DNA of 64,000 nucleotides from Crotalaria pallida. Lineage: Eukaryota > Streptophyta > Magnoliopsida > Fabales > Fabaceae. Of this stretch, positions 21,032 through 31,184 are shown one piece after another. The translations under genes were made by a program, and so were the position numbers. Position 1 is the stretch's first letter; every line of letters starts with the position of its first letter. The stretch spans positions 12,544,501-12,608,500 of the forward strand of contig CM075652.1 of assembly GCA_037953625.1 (NCBI GenBank), written 5' to 3'. The notes below the pieces were generated by a model. That model saw nothing but the letters and a program-made list of their open reading frames with translations. It was not told where the DNA came from and ran no database searches.

Positions 21032-21112
21032 GTACTCGTACCCATGTTTTTTAGAAATTGTCGTACCCCGTACCCGTATCGGGTACCGATACCGTACCCG
21101 TACTCATGCAAC
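20330..21112. other. Unassigned insertion: CT-rich leader, GTGCTGCTCG repeats, (TA)n, GTACCCG motif end
   Basis: Starts with C/T-rich sequence, has three CCGTGCTGCTCG repeats (about 20452-20513), repeated TTTGCTGCATCT phrases, a (TA)n run (about 20996-21028), and ends with a cluster of GTACCCG/CGGGTAC motifs (21030-21108). The end cluster resembles, inverted, the one at 27405-27470. Perhaps a non-autonomous DNA transposon (hAT-like) that replaced the 3' LTR. No protein recognised. Confidence 0.4.
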
Positions 21113-22300
21113 CAAGAATTTCTCTAACCATATTTTTTAATATGAATATAAGACCTCCAAATGTTGAGGCTATTTCAGGTCACTTATTTAGTCATCTTTT
21201 TCTTAACTCTTCTCCTATTGGATGAGGAAGTTTGCTTAGGAATAATTCCTTATAATCTTCTAGATCTGATTTCTCAAGGTGATAATAATAGGTCTCATAT
21301 TCACATATAAACTTATCTATATGACACATGTCTCTTATACACATATTTGTTAAATACCATTTTGTTGTTTCTCTTTCTAGCTTAATTTCCTCTTCTCTAT
21401 GATCTATCAGATCCTTTCCTAAAAATTCTAAACTTATTAGTCTTGCTAAATAATCTAATTTTTTCCAAGCATCTTCGCCTCTAAGCTGGTCAGAAGTTAT
21501 GCACTACAAGAATTTTCTTGGACAGCTACGGAATTTTGCTAGGGAATAATTCCATAGCAATTTTATATCAAATCAGCTACGGATTATATACGAAAATAAT
21601 TTCCGTAGTTATTGTTCGATAACTTAAAAACCATTTATTATCAGGAAAACAACTATGGAACAGCCACGACTTTGCTAGGAAATATTTCTAATGATATAAA
21701 ATTTGTAGCTGATATGTTTGCTAGGGAATATTCTGAAGCTAATTTAAGTTTTTTTTTTGGTGAACAGTGACCCTATTTTAAGTTTTTTTATGTTTTATAA
21801 CATTTCCTTAATTTTTAGCTTCCCCGCGAAATATTTCAGTAGATTTATATTTAGCCAATATAAGTTTTAAGTATCCCAGTAGATTTATATCCTGCTAGTC
21901 TTAAAACATATTTTCTTGTTAGCTTATCTATATCATAATTTTTCAAAAGGTTTATTGTTAATTCATTTACCCATTCTTGGATTATTTTTTCTCTATTAAT
22001 TATACAGTTAATAGTAATAGTATTTTTCTTTCTAAATCCTGCTTTCCTAGGAAAATATTCTTTTTCCTTCATCTTGGGTTCCATATTGGTATTTAGGATT
22101 CTAATATTCATTAAATTTTCTTTTTCTTTCTTTTTCTCTAAAAGACTGATACTCTTGTCTTTCCCTTTTAATATAAGATGTTGATCCTTCATTTTCTCCT
22201 AGATTATATTCTTCATCAGTAGACTCATATCCTATAATTATATCTTCATTTTCAGATTTATCAGAATTTTCTTCTTCAGATTCAATTATTGTCAAATTTC
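21113..22300 (-). pseudogene. Pararetrovirus capsid gene relic, interrupted
   Basis: On the minus strand: an acidic N-terminus (about 22101-22295, Glu/Asp/Ser-rich), a basic stretch (KRERQEYQSFREKERKRK), a central region 21851-22192 in another frame, an unrelated 320-bp insertion, then a capsid-like segment (21113-21500) with CIRDMCHIDKFICEYE and YYYHLEKSDLEDYKELFL. Frameshifts and stops break it repeatedly. It is the upstream part of the same provirus as 11110-14444: capsid here, its zinc finger there, with the gypsy-type element between. Confidence 0.7.
21502..21820. mobile_element. CACTA-like terminal fragment inserted in the capsid relic
   Basis: Starts CACTACAAGAATTTTCTTGG, a CACTA-type terminus, followed by subterminal phrases CAGCTACGG, TTTGCTAGGGAATA and CCGTAG in both orientations. 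The opposite terminus is not evident, and a duplicated CCCAGTAGATTTATAT phrase lies near the right border (21836-21890). Borders on the right are approximate. Confidence 0.5.
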
Positions 22301-23690
22301 TATTTTCACTTTTCTTTTCTTCAGAAAAAATTTCTAACCTTTTTCATTAAATTAGAAATTTCTTCTATATCATAATTTTTTACTATATTTATTTCTTCAT
22401 CTAATCTCTCCATGATAATGGAAGCTTAGGAATTATCTCTTTTTCTTTTTTATCCTTTTTGTTCATCAAAAAATAGTTTTCTAAAATGGTGATATTTCTA
22501 TGTTGCTCACTTTCTTTTAATTGAACTAATACATCTTTTAGTTATTCATGAAGTTTTTCTTCTTGTTGGATTTGTCGTTCATATTTATTTTTTGCCTTAA
22601 AATATTTTATCAGATTATCTAATGTATCATCTAATTTTGTTTTTTGGTTTTCGGATGTATTTTCCAAAATTTGAGATAGCATATTGTTTATCTTTTCTAT
22701 TTTTAAATGTAGGTTTCTTATTTCTTCTAAATATTTCAGTTCATTTTCAGAGACACTTATTTTAATATCCCTTAATTCTTTAGTAATATCTTCAATTTTT
22801 CGTGTTAATGTTTCAGTTGTAGTTGTAAGATTCATAATTAGTCTGAATCTGTAAAATCTGAGTCATTCATTATTCTAGCTTCTTCATATCTTTGTTGTCT
22901 CCTATATTCATCAAATAAATTTTTTAAGGCTTAAATACTTTTTTGGTCCTCTATCTTATTTTTAAGTTTCAATTTAGTCATTTATCTTTGAAAAGAGTCA
23001 ATTTAGTTATTCATGTTTCTGATTTTTGTCAATTTCACCCTTTTGTCATGATGATGTTAAATTTTCACCAAAATATATTGATTTTGTAATAGGTTTCTTA
23101 TTTCTAGTCATCAGAATTTGCTATTGCTCTTCAAAATTTACATTTTTCATCATATTTGATACTTTGATAAAATTTCAAAATGTCATTCCAGTTTTTTAGG
23201 GTAAAAATTCGCTCACATTTTTGCCTTTTTTGTTTTAAAAATTACAAATTACAACGTTACAATGCAAACTATGATGATTAGAAAAAGAATTTTAGGCAAA
23301 ATCAGTATATTCCTGTGAAAATTTAACATTGTCATGACAAAATGATGAAATTGACAAACGTTAAAAACATAGAGGAGTAAATTGACTCTTATTAAAGATG
23401 AAGGACCAAATTGAAACCTAAAAATAAGATAAATGACCAAAACAATATTTAAGGCATTTTTTAATTGTCTTTCTTCTAGCATTATTTTTTCTAGTTGTAC
23501 CTTTACTCTTTCTTCTTCTATTATTTTCATATATTTTTCAGCTATTTCTTGTTTTATATTTTCCGGTAATTCTAGTTTATGAATTAATTTTAATTTTTTA
23601 TCTCGTAGATTTTTATCAAAACTTTCTTCTTTTTAAAATATAATATTTTCAAATCTTTCTCTTTTTGAGAATTTATCACTCATTATTTGA
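22301..23690 (-). pseudogene. Coiled-coil ORF of the pararetrovirus relic, split by a MITE
   Basis: The minus-strand frame 22542-22835 (97 residues) is a Lys/Glu/Leu/Ile-rich coiled coil (LTRKIEDITKELRDIK). More charged helical sequence lies on the far side of the MITE (23465-23690). The position upstream of the capsid gene would suit a virion-associated or other small structural protein, but assignment is by position and composition only. Confidence 0.45.
22928..23455. mobile_element. Mutator-like MITE, 528 bp, 9-bp target duplication
   Basis: Ends GGCTTAAATA and, inverted, GCCTTAAATA; subterminal sequence is also inverted (TTTGGTC, TTATTTTTAAGTTTCAATTT against AAATTGAAACCTAAAAATAA). The flanks are an exact 9-bp duplication ATTTTTTAA at 22919-22927 and 23456-23464. 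A 9-bp duplication is diagnostic of Mutator-like elements. No transposase. It splits the pararetrovirus coiled-coil frame. Confidence 0.92.
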
Positions 23691-24345
23691 TATTGGATGT
23701 GTCTAACAATGAAGTGTAGTATTGTCCGTATCTTATTTTTTCTAGTTTGAAAGGAAGTCGCATGCCTCATATACGACTATACTAGTTGTGTAATAAATTA
23801 ACATCTTACACTAGTTTTGTAATTAAATGGTTAAACTGCACTACTTTGGTGCTTTTTTTCTACATGATAGTCTAAACTCATCTATGTCTCATGCCAATAT
23901 CATGGTCATGATGCCCCCCTTGTTTGCATCTTTTTTCATTGTTAAATGATGAAAGAATATTAATATAAACGTAGCTACTTTCGCGCGCATTAATCTCATA
24001 TCCACCATTGCTAAGTATGTAGTCGCCAACATAACTCAAGCATATATGTCTCTTATTAGTAGTACTTTTAACAAAGTGTTGTACCTAAAAAAAGTAGTAA
24101 TGCATGGTAGGGTATAAAAATAGAAAAAATAATAAAATAAAAAATGGTAGCAGTGGTAGTGGTCAAAGTTGTGAGAGAAAATATAAACTCTTTAATTTAT
24201 GAGTATCATGCGCTTCTGTTATTAACACTAACCTCAAGAAGTTCATTCACTCAAGAAGTTCATTCACTAGCATCGCAATTTAATTTTCTGTAGTGACGTC
24301 TCTGTTTGAATAGTTTTAGGATGTTGTCAATTTAGAGGCAATCGA
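23691..24345. other. Intergenic DNA, nothing recognised
   Basis: AT-rich, with a directly repeated AAGAAGTTCATTCACT phrase near 24236-24268. No coding or element signature. Confidence 0.5.
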
Positions 24346-25137
24346 TCTAAACAATTTTCTCTGTCAATCCCTTTCTTAACCAACTACTCAATTGGTATTC
24401 ACACTTTCTAATTCTCATACAATTGAGTTTCTGGTTAGAGCCACCATAGTTTAAGTTACTGTTCATTGAAGAAAGGAAGATCCTTGAAGGTTTCAAGGAA
24501 ATAGATCTTGAAGGTTTCAAGATTGCTCTGAGATTGTTGAAGGTTTCAACAAAATCAGTTTGGTTCGGTGAAGGTTTCATTGAAGGAGTTCTTGAAGGTC
24601 TCAAGGAACTCTATCTGTGAAAGTGCTGAAAAGGTTCTTCAGCCATCAATTCATTTGGGGTAGTTTTCAAGAGTTTGGTACACTCTTGAAAGGGTTAGGT
24701 TGAGTGAGGTTCACTTCTAATTCCTGTTATATCCATTTGAATTGATTTTGAGTAAAGGCTCCCTAACATTCAGGGGGGACTGGACGTAGCTCTCAGTGGG
24801 TGAGAGTGAACCAGTATAAAATTCGGTGTCTCTTTTATTTACCGCTTTCAGTTTTGTCCAAGCACTTTTAGTCGGCTTTGTTAAACCTTATTTTGCTCGG
24901 ATTGTGCTAGCTGTGTTCCGATGCAAATCTGATCTTTGTGTGGTGCAGCTCGGATAATCTGTTGTCGGACAGACAACCGATTATCAGATTCTACTCAGCC
25001 CAAAATCAGCTATTTTATCTGAACAGCAAGCATTATTCGTCCCATTTTAATCTTATCCGAAAAATTGGTACTATTGCTTCCAACTATTAATTAGTCCCCT
25101 CTAGTAGATTGTTAGGCCGTTTGTTCGTTTCCAACAC
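24346..25137 (+). repeat. Partial LTR of a copia (Sirevirus-like) element
   Basis: Contains GGGGGGACTGGACGTAGCTC then GAACCAGTATAAAATTC, closely resembling the promoter part of the Sirevirus-like LTRs here (gaaccagtataaaattc near 4812), and ends CCAACA at 25132-25137. No primer site follows, so it is a solo or truncated LTR. The upstream limit is uncertain. Repeated GAAGGTTTCA phrases fill 24485-24600. An imperfect 16-bp inverted repeat (GGATAATCTGTTGTC / GACAACCGATTATC) lies at 24951-24986. Confidence 0.65.
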
Positions 25138-25166
25138 TCAATTCTTCTCATTTAATTGTCTCTCAT

Positions 25167-25480
25167 ATACTCCCTCTGTCTCATTATCTTGGTAAAAAAA
25201 TGAATTTTTTTTGTCCCAATTCAAAGTAAAAATAATTAATGAAAAATCCTAAAGATTGTATATTATCTTAAAAATTGTATATTACATTAAAATTCTTTAA
25301 AACAATTAATGAAAAATCTAAAATATTGTAAAATTAATATGAAAATTTGTGTGATAGAAATTTGCAATTAATGAATGAATCAAACATTATATTTTATTTG
25401 AAAACAGAATCAAGCATCATATCAAAAAGATATTCTCTTCTTTTTTGTTGACTACTTTGACTTTTTCCAAGATAATGGGA
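25167..25480. mobile_element. Degenerate Stowaway-like MITE
   Basis: Left end TACTCCCTCTGTCTCATTAT with CTTGG; right end near 25460-25480 has the inverted CCAAGATAATGGGAC but lacks the terminal GAGGGAGTA. AT-rich interior. An eroded member of the Tc1/mariner-derived CTCCCTC family. Confidence 0.6.
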
Positions 25481-26684
25481 CACGTTGCTTCTCACCACCA
25501 CTCAACTGTGTTAAAAAAACATTATTGCTAAAAATTGAGTTTTTTTTAATGAAAAATTTAAGATTTTTGTAAATGGAAAAGTGAAAACTTTTATTTTCTT
25601 CATTATAATATTTGGGGAATAAAAAAAATAATCACGTGTTATGAGTTTACACAAAATTGTGTTTCCCTGGGTAGAGAGCAACAATCAATCAAAAAAGCAT
25701 CAACGTATACTGCTGACAGCACGGGACCCACAGAAATAAAATCTAAAGGGAATGAACATCCCTAAAAGAGGAAGAAAGAGAACATATCTATGGTGGTGGC
25801 GCGTCGGAATTGGGATTGAGTTTGGAAAATTAAAACTGGTTTGGAGATAAGAGGGAATAATATAAAAGAAGGTGATAGTGAAGAATGTATGCTCCTGCGT
25901 TTGTTCTTGAATTTTTTATGAAGAACGAATGTATGAATAAAGAAGAAGGTGATGATGTTGGTATTTGACAGTGATAGAAGAAGAAGAGTATGATAGATTG
26001 ATGGAGAAGAATAACATGGGAGGATAGTGAAATGGGAAATTATAAATTATTAAGAGTATTTTGGGTAGATACAAATAGTATTAAAATGAGGGTATTTAGG
26101 TATATGAAATATAAAATTAAAATTAGGGTATTTTGGGTATATGAAAAATAATATTAAAATGATGGTATTTTGGGTATATGAAAAATAATATTAAAATGAT
26201 GATATTTTGGGTAAATTACATTAAGGATAAAAAAATATTTTTAAATAAATATTTTAGGGTTTTAATTATAAAACTTATAAATTAAAAATATGCCCAATTT
26301 ACGTGGCCAAAAAAAAAAAACACGTGACTATTTTCTATTGGGATACGTCAAAAGGTTACATAAACCCTCTATTTTCATATGGTTCTAAAGTAAAATCTTT
26401 CTTTAATTACCGATTTCTTTTACTGTGAAATTGGGTTCCTATAGCAAGCTTCATACATTGAAGAAAGCAAATAATCTTGCCAAAAGATGCAGACTTTTTG
26501 CACAAGTCTTTTAACTATAGTATAAGTGTTATTCACAAGATCTTAAACTACGTTATAATTAACTGCATGCTTTCTATGCTTCAATCCCTAAAAAGAAAAA
26601 CAGAAGGAGGAATTATAAAATGTAGTTTTCTTTATAGCATTAGGAGGTTCTAACCATATAAGAGTGCAGTGTGTCTCAAAACAC
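25481..26684. other. AT-rich intergenic DNA
   Basis: No coding sequence recognised. Includes a purine-rich stretch (25890-26040) and the tandem repeat listed separately. Confidence 0.5.
26056..26222. repeat. 36-37 bp tandem repeat, about five units
   Basis: GTATTTTGGGTA phrases start at 26056, 26092, 26128, 26165 and 26202, each followed by a tatgaaaaataatattaaaa-like tail. Later units are more alike than early ones. Confidence 0.85.
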
Positions 26685-26820
26685 GAGAATTATTAGGTGG
26701 TCATGGACCATGGTGATCCGGACTCATCTCAACCGTTTATCGTATTAAAAAATATTAAAAATAAATAATAAGTGGCGATTATCCTAGACCATGAAATCCC
26801 GGACCACCTAATAATTTCTC
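26685..26820. mobile_element. Small MITE-like inverted-repeat element (136 bp)
   Basis: Left end GAGAATTATTAGGTGGTC, right end GACCACCTAATAATTTCTC, so about 18 bp of inverted terminal repeat, with a further inverted GGTCATGGACC/CTAGACCATGA inside. Superfamily unclear. Confidence 0.7.
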
Positions 26821-27404
26821 CTCGAAACATGGTAACAAATTATGGTGAAGCAAAAGCAACACATAATTGCTTTCCCTAAACATGTTTTTGGAGGCACCTA
26901 CCTACTTTGGAAACAAACATGCTTAAAGCATTTAAGCTGTTTTAGGATACAATATGCAAATTGTTGAGCACCATTGGGATCTCACTATTGAGTTTATTGC
27001 CCTAAAGACACTTGTTAAAGAATCAAATATTAATGTAGTATGAAAGTATTGGAAAATGTAATTTTTTTATCTTTTTCGAGAAAAAAGAAAATGTGAATTT
27101 ATGATATTTTTTCCAAATCTAGGAACCTTAACAAGTGTCCTTAGAGCACTTATTAGCAAGACCCTTGAGTTTAATAACATAAAAAGAAGCCAAAAGCTAG
27201 TCGATGAATTTTGTCATAAAAAACTTCATAGTGAAAACAAAAGAAGCTTGGATTATCATGATAGAAGCAAAGTTGATCAAGTTACAGGAAGGTCAAAATT
27301 TTTAGTTCAACTCCAACACATGCAATGGGTCCTGTTATAAATTTGTAAAGAACTCCATCCAAGCACATAATGTAATTGTTTTCATTTCTTGTTGGTATGC
27401 TATG
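26821..27404. other. Intergenic DNA, nothing recognised
   Basis: Contains a 79-codon open frame (27101-27340) with no family resemblance and no promoter context. Confidence 0.4.
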
Positions 27405-27720
27405 TTGCATAGGTTCGGGTACGTACCGGGTACGGGGGTACGGTAAAAATTAGAGTACGGGTACGTTAATATATAATAAATAAAAAAATAATAAAAAATT
27501 ATGACAAAATAAAACCAGAGCAGTAAGCATAACAAAGCAATAATAGCATATTAACACCCTATACAGCTATAGGGCACAACAGCAGAAGCAAGTATAAGAG
27601 AGCAAGAATAACAATTTAAAACCCTAAAAAACACATCAACACACTATAGAACAACAATAGCAAGTACCCGCACCGGGTGCGGGTACGCATTGGGTACGCT
27701 CGGGTACGCACCGGGTACGT
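27405..27720. mobile_element. Segment bounded by GGGTACG-motif clusters
   Basis: The left cluster (27415-27470) has GGGTACG repeated, CGGGTACGTACCGGGTACGG and then AT-rich DNA. The right cluster (27663-27720) has GTACCCGCACCGGGTGCGGG and more GGGTACG. The left cluster, inverted, resembles the end at 21030-21108. Possibly a short non-autonomous DNA transposon with motif-rich subterminal ends. Confidence 0.4.
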
Positions 27721-27742
27721 AAATTAATTAAATTTAATTCCA

Positions 27743-27915
27743 CAATAGACCAAGAGGGAACCAAATCAACGTAATATAATTGTGTTCATTTACCATTGAC
27801 ATGCCATCCATCATACATATATTCATGGCATTTTATATCAAATTCATATAAAAACTTCTATGCTGCAATCGTCGCAATATTTATGTAATTTGATAAATCA
27901 TTCCACAAAGCTATG
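27743..27915. repeat. 173-bp direct repeat, copy 1
   Basis: From CAATAGACCAAGAGGGAACC to CCACAAAGCTATG. It recurs at 28260-28432 with about seven mismatches and no length change. Confidence 0.93.
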
Positions 27916-28259
27916 CTTGTTGAGAATTGAATGAAGTATACGAAACAATAAAATATACGAAACAGATCTCAAGGGAAGATGGATAATTTCATATCTACAA
28001 CAAATAAAGGTCTCATCATTGTTTAGCCCACAAAAAAGAAAAAAGGAGCAAGATAAAAACAAGTCCTCAAAATCCTTTTTCACAAATCCCAGCCAACTTA
28101 GCTATCTATAAACCAACAAGCAGCATGAGAATGAGTTTTGAATCCAAGAGAAGACTCCTCGTAATGGGATAAACAAGGACTTAGAGTCGGAATACATGAG
28201 CAACTTCAAAAGGAGGATAGTGTGACAGCTATGGTAATCATCAGTAATGAAGAGAAATC

Positions 28260-28432
28260 CAATAGACCAAGAGGGAACCAAATCAATGTAATATAATTGT
28301 GTTCATTTATCATTGACATGCCATCCATCATACATATATTCATGGCATTTTATATAAAATTCATATAAAAACTTCTATGCTGCAATCGTGGCGATATTCA
28401 TGTAATTTGATAAATCATTCCACAAAGCTATG
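28260..28432. repeat. 173-bp direct repeat, copy 2
   Basis: Second copy, 517 bp downstream. The sequence after it (TAGCTATAAACCAACTAGCAGC) resembles that at about 28100-28125, so the original duplicated unit was longer and lost about 180 bp from this copy. It lies in the 3' flank of the 28631-30007 gene. Confidence 0.93.
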
Positions 28433-28630
28433 TTTACCTAGCTATAAACCAACTAGCAGCCACTCGAATCACATCACTTGACTACATAGTAAAGCTGCCT
28501 GTCAAAAATACAAAAGAAGATTGTGAAATTCCAAGTTGGCAATCTCAGCCACAAAGAAAAATAAAAACAAGAGAACTCGTTCTCCAATAGCATGTAACAA
28601 GCAAACAAGCACATACATCTCTAATAAAGT

Positions 28631-30007
28631 CTAAACAATACCTGGAGTAAGGATGAAAGCATCGAATATAGATTCCTTCTTCTTGTCCTCCAATTTGAAT
28701 AAATGCTTTTTGACCATGGAAACATTCAAGAACTTACAAGACTTTTTAGGGTCGTCCGGGGTCTTTATCTCTTTTTGAGTCAAGTGCAAATCGAAAATAG
28801 AGATGAAAACATAAGGAACCTTATCTGTGTACCCATTGCCTTCCGATATTGCACATACTCTTCTTCTTCTTGGATATCCATTTCCTGCTGCTACGTCACC
28901 CAGATCAAGAAGTTGATGACTTACTGTGTCTATATCCAATGGATTCAAAGGATCGAAAGCACCACGAATGGAGAATACCTCATCGAGGTCCTGAAAGCAA
29001 TTGACTTCGAATGTTGTTTTGGAGAGAGGGAAAGCATAGAGTTTCTGAGTGATACGAAATGAAAAAGAGGATGCATACTCGCTAGGGATGCTGCTGTCAA
29101 CCTCACAATCTTCTTCAATGATACCAAGAAAGACCGCATACGGTTCTTGACCTTGGAATAATACAAGATCAGATAAACATAACGCGGTACTGGGCAGAAC
29201 TTTGCGACAATTTAGAAAAGACCCTCGAACATCTTCTGCATCTCTAAAAAAAGTTTCCCACTCTCCCTCTCCCTCATGGGTATGAGTAGTGAAAATCTGG
29301 AGTGTCCTGTCTGAATGACAGAAAAGCAGCAACTTATTATCCACAACAAACTGACATTCCACAGGAAAGTCGTTGGGATCATAAAACCTGCTCTCAGGCC
29401 ATATATAGTAACGGGGTTCTTCGGTTAGTTTTAGGGTTTCGAATTTCTGATAGATGGACCCGTAGATAGGAGGAATAGGCGCTTTAAGCCCAGAAATGCT
29501 GCCACGATCAAAACGCTCAAAGGGAACATCGGGTTTTGGATCAACAGGAATGGAAGGATGGCCGTAGTGATGAAGAAGGTAGATGTCACCTTGAAGATTG
29601 GCCACCAGTGCCAATTTAGGACACGCGAGAGTCCCCGCCTTCTTCACCAAAATATCTTTTTCTTTTGGGGGGTTGAGCAACAGAGAAGAAGGGCGGAACT
29701 CGTGAATTTGGTTGGAGAAGCGTCGTTGGCTTGATTCAACTTCAACTCCACCAACGAAAAGGTGTTGATGGTCGATTTGAACATGTCTCATACAGATAGG
29801 GAATCCGCTGCTGAGAAAATCGAGGACGAAACAAATACTCGTATCATCAGTTGGTGCAGCATCGAGATCTATTCCAATCAGAACACCATCGTACATATGT
29901 AGACACAGAACCCCAACCTTCTCATCTGATTCTTCTATCTTTCTTCTTTTGCTTTGGTTCAAGTTCAAATCATCTGATTCTGTCTTGCTTCCTTCGCTAT
30001 GCTCCAT
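28631..30007 (-). CDS. Host-type gene, 458-residue protein of unknown function
   Basis: An uninterrupted frame of ordinary plant-gene composition, GC-richer than its surroundings, with an ATG at 30005-30007 in acceptable context. The N-terminus is polar with a basic KRRK cluster (possible nuclear signal). The rest alternates beta-strand-like blocks (LACPKLALVANLQGDIYLLHHYG, VVDNKLLLFCHSDRTLQIFT, YAVFLGII, PYVFISIFDLHL), which could form a kelch/WD-like propeller, but I do not recognise the family. A good splice donor (CCAG/GTATTG) overlaps the last codons, so the real mRNA may skip the TAG at 28631 and continue in downstream exons. Confidence 0.75.
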   Translation of the reverse strand: MEHSEGSKTESDDLNLNQSKRRKIEESDEKVGVLCLHMYDGVLIGIDLDAAPTDDTSICFVLDFLSSGFPICMRHVQIDHQHLFVGGVEVESSQRRFSNQIHEFRPSSLLLNPPKEKDILVKKAGTLACPKLALVANLQGDIYLLHHYGHPSIPVDPKPDVPFERFDRGSISGLKAPIPPIYGSIYQKFETLKLTEEPRYYIWPESRFYDPNDFPVECQFVVDNKLLLFCHSDRTLQIFTTHTHEGEGEWETFFRDAEDVRGSFLNCRKVLPSTALCLSDLVLFQGQEPYAVFLGIIEEDCEVDSSIPSEYASSFSFRITQKLYAFPLSKTTFEVNCFQDLDEVFSIRGAFDPLNPLDIDTVSHQLLDLGDVAAGNGYPRRRRVCAISEGNGYTDKVPYVFISIFDLHLTQKEIKTPDDPKKSCKFLNVSMVKKHLFKLEDKKKESIFDAFILTPGIV

Positions 30008-30100
30008 CTCCGATCTCCCTCTTTCACTACTCTCGGCCGCCGCTGCTTTCTTTCCCCCCTTTTATTTTTATCCTCTTTCTTAATAACTGCACACCCATGT

Positions 30101-30110
30101 TATTATATAG
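30101..30110 (-). promoter_or_regulatory. TATA-like box upstream of the 28631-30007 gene
   Basis: CTATATAATA on the minus strand, about 95 bp before the ATG, followed by a C/T-rich leader. Correct orientation and distance for a plant core promoter. Confidence 0.5.
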
Positions 30111-30119
30111 GATCCTAGG

Positions 30120-30550
30120 TTTCCAATAAATGTCAAAATGGGCCGGCCGTCCAAAAAAATTCATAAGGTAATTTAAATAATTTTTAATAAGTATTATTAA
30201 TATAGAGAGGATATATTTAATGTCAAGGTAATTATGTTTTTTTTTTTCAATTTTTTTACTCTTTTGATTGTCTTAACAGGTACATTAGTATTGTTTCAGA
30301 ATTTATCTTTTTAAACTATATTCAATAACATCATTGTAAAATAATAATGCTAGAAAGGAATCTTTGCTCACTTCATTTAGACCCTTCCCAAGGGAGAGAC
30401 GGAAATGGCATGCCTTGTATGCTCCCCTTCCTCAGCCATTAATGGAAAGCTTGAAATGGAAAAAGAACAAACTGGCACCTGATAAAGAATGAGGGAGGCA
30501 GCAACAAAGAGGGAAAAGTTGCGTGGACCAGCAGGTAAACGGAAAAGGGG
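30120..30550. other. Intergenic DNA between divergent promoters
   Basis: AT-rich at first, then (from about 30385) more GC-balanced. It separates the minus-strand gene from the plus-strand promoter-like sequence. No coding sequence recognised. Confidence 0.4.
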
Positions 30551-30884
30551 AATAACCAATGGGTAAAAGGGGCACTATATAAAGGTGTCACCATCAATCA
30601 AAACACACAAGACAACAACGGAAGAATACAGTAGCAACACACTGAAACAATACACAAACACACATAGTTCCTTTCTCTAAGTCCCAGGGAAGGAACACTG
30701 AAGAGAGGCAAGAGTGAGGAGCATGGAAAGAGTGAGGCGAACAACAGGGGGTACTCATTCCCTTATCCCACATCATTACGGAGAAACCTCATCACCATGG
30801 CCAACTTTCTACAAATGTCAGCCCCGATTCCTACTGGAGAAGGCGTCATCACCAACAAAGGCGCACCCTACCATAGTTAAAATA
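30551..30884 (+). promoter_or_regulatory. Putative promoter, leader and first coding exon
   Basis: A CCAAT box (30556-30560) and TATATAAA (30576-30583) precede an A/C-rich leader, an ATG at 30723 and 54 open codons ending exactly at a consensus donor GTAAGT (30885-30890). The peptide (MERVRRTTGGTHSLIPHHYG...) matches nothing I know, and no matching acceptor or second exon is apparent downstream. Either the 5' end of an unrecognised or truncated gene, or an LTR-like promoter. Confidence 0.4.
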
Positions 30885-31184
30885 GTAAGTAGCGGTGTCC
30901 TTTTGCTTGTAGCATCTGTAGTAAGACAACGCAACATTAATTATGGTTTTAACAATTTTACGCTTAACTATTACAGATAGATAGTAAGTGTGAAATTAAT
31001 TATAAAAAGATAGCAAATGACAAAAAATAAAAAAAAATAAAAATAATTAAATATTAATTAGACCGATGTTAGAAGAAATGAAAAAAAAATTGTTTAAGAA
31101 AAATATATTTAATGCTGGTTGTGGTATTTAGAAAAAATATTAAACGAATAAGAAATAAATATATTTATTTCCCTTATTAAGCAC
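30885..31184. other. AT-rich DNA, nothing recognised
   Basis: Poly-A and AT-rich sequence after the putative donor; no exon recognised. Confidence 0.4.

Noticed and set aside
23249..23530. Minus-strand ORF spanning the MITE border
   Set aside because: It fuses viral-relic sequence with MITE sequence; the MITE borders and 9-bp duplication explain it.
28703..30129. Plus-strand ORFs opposite the 28631-30007 gene
   Set aside because: They are antisense shadows of a long minus-strand coding frame.
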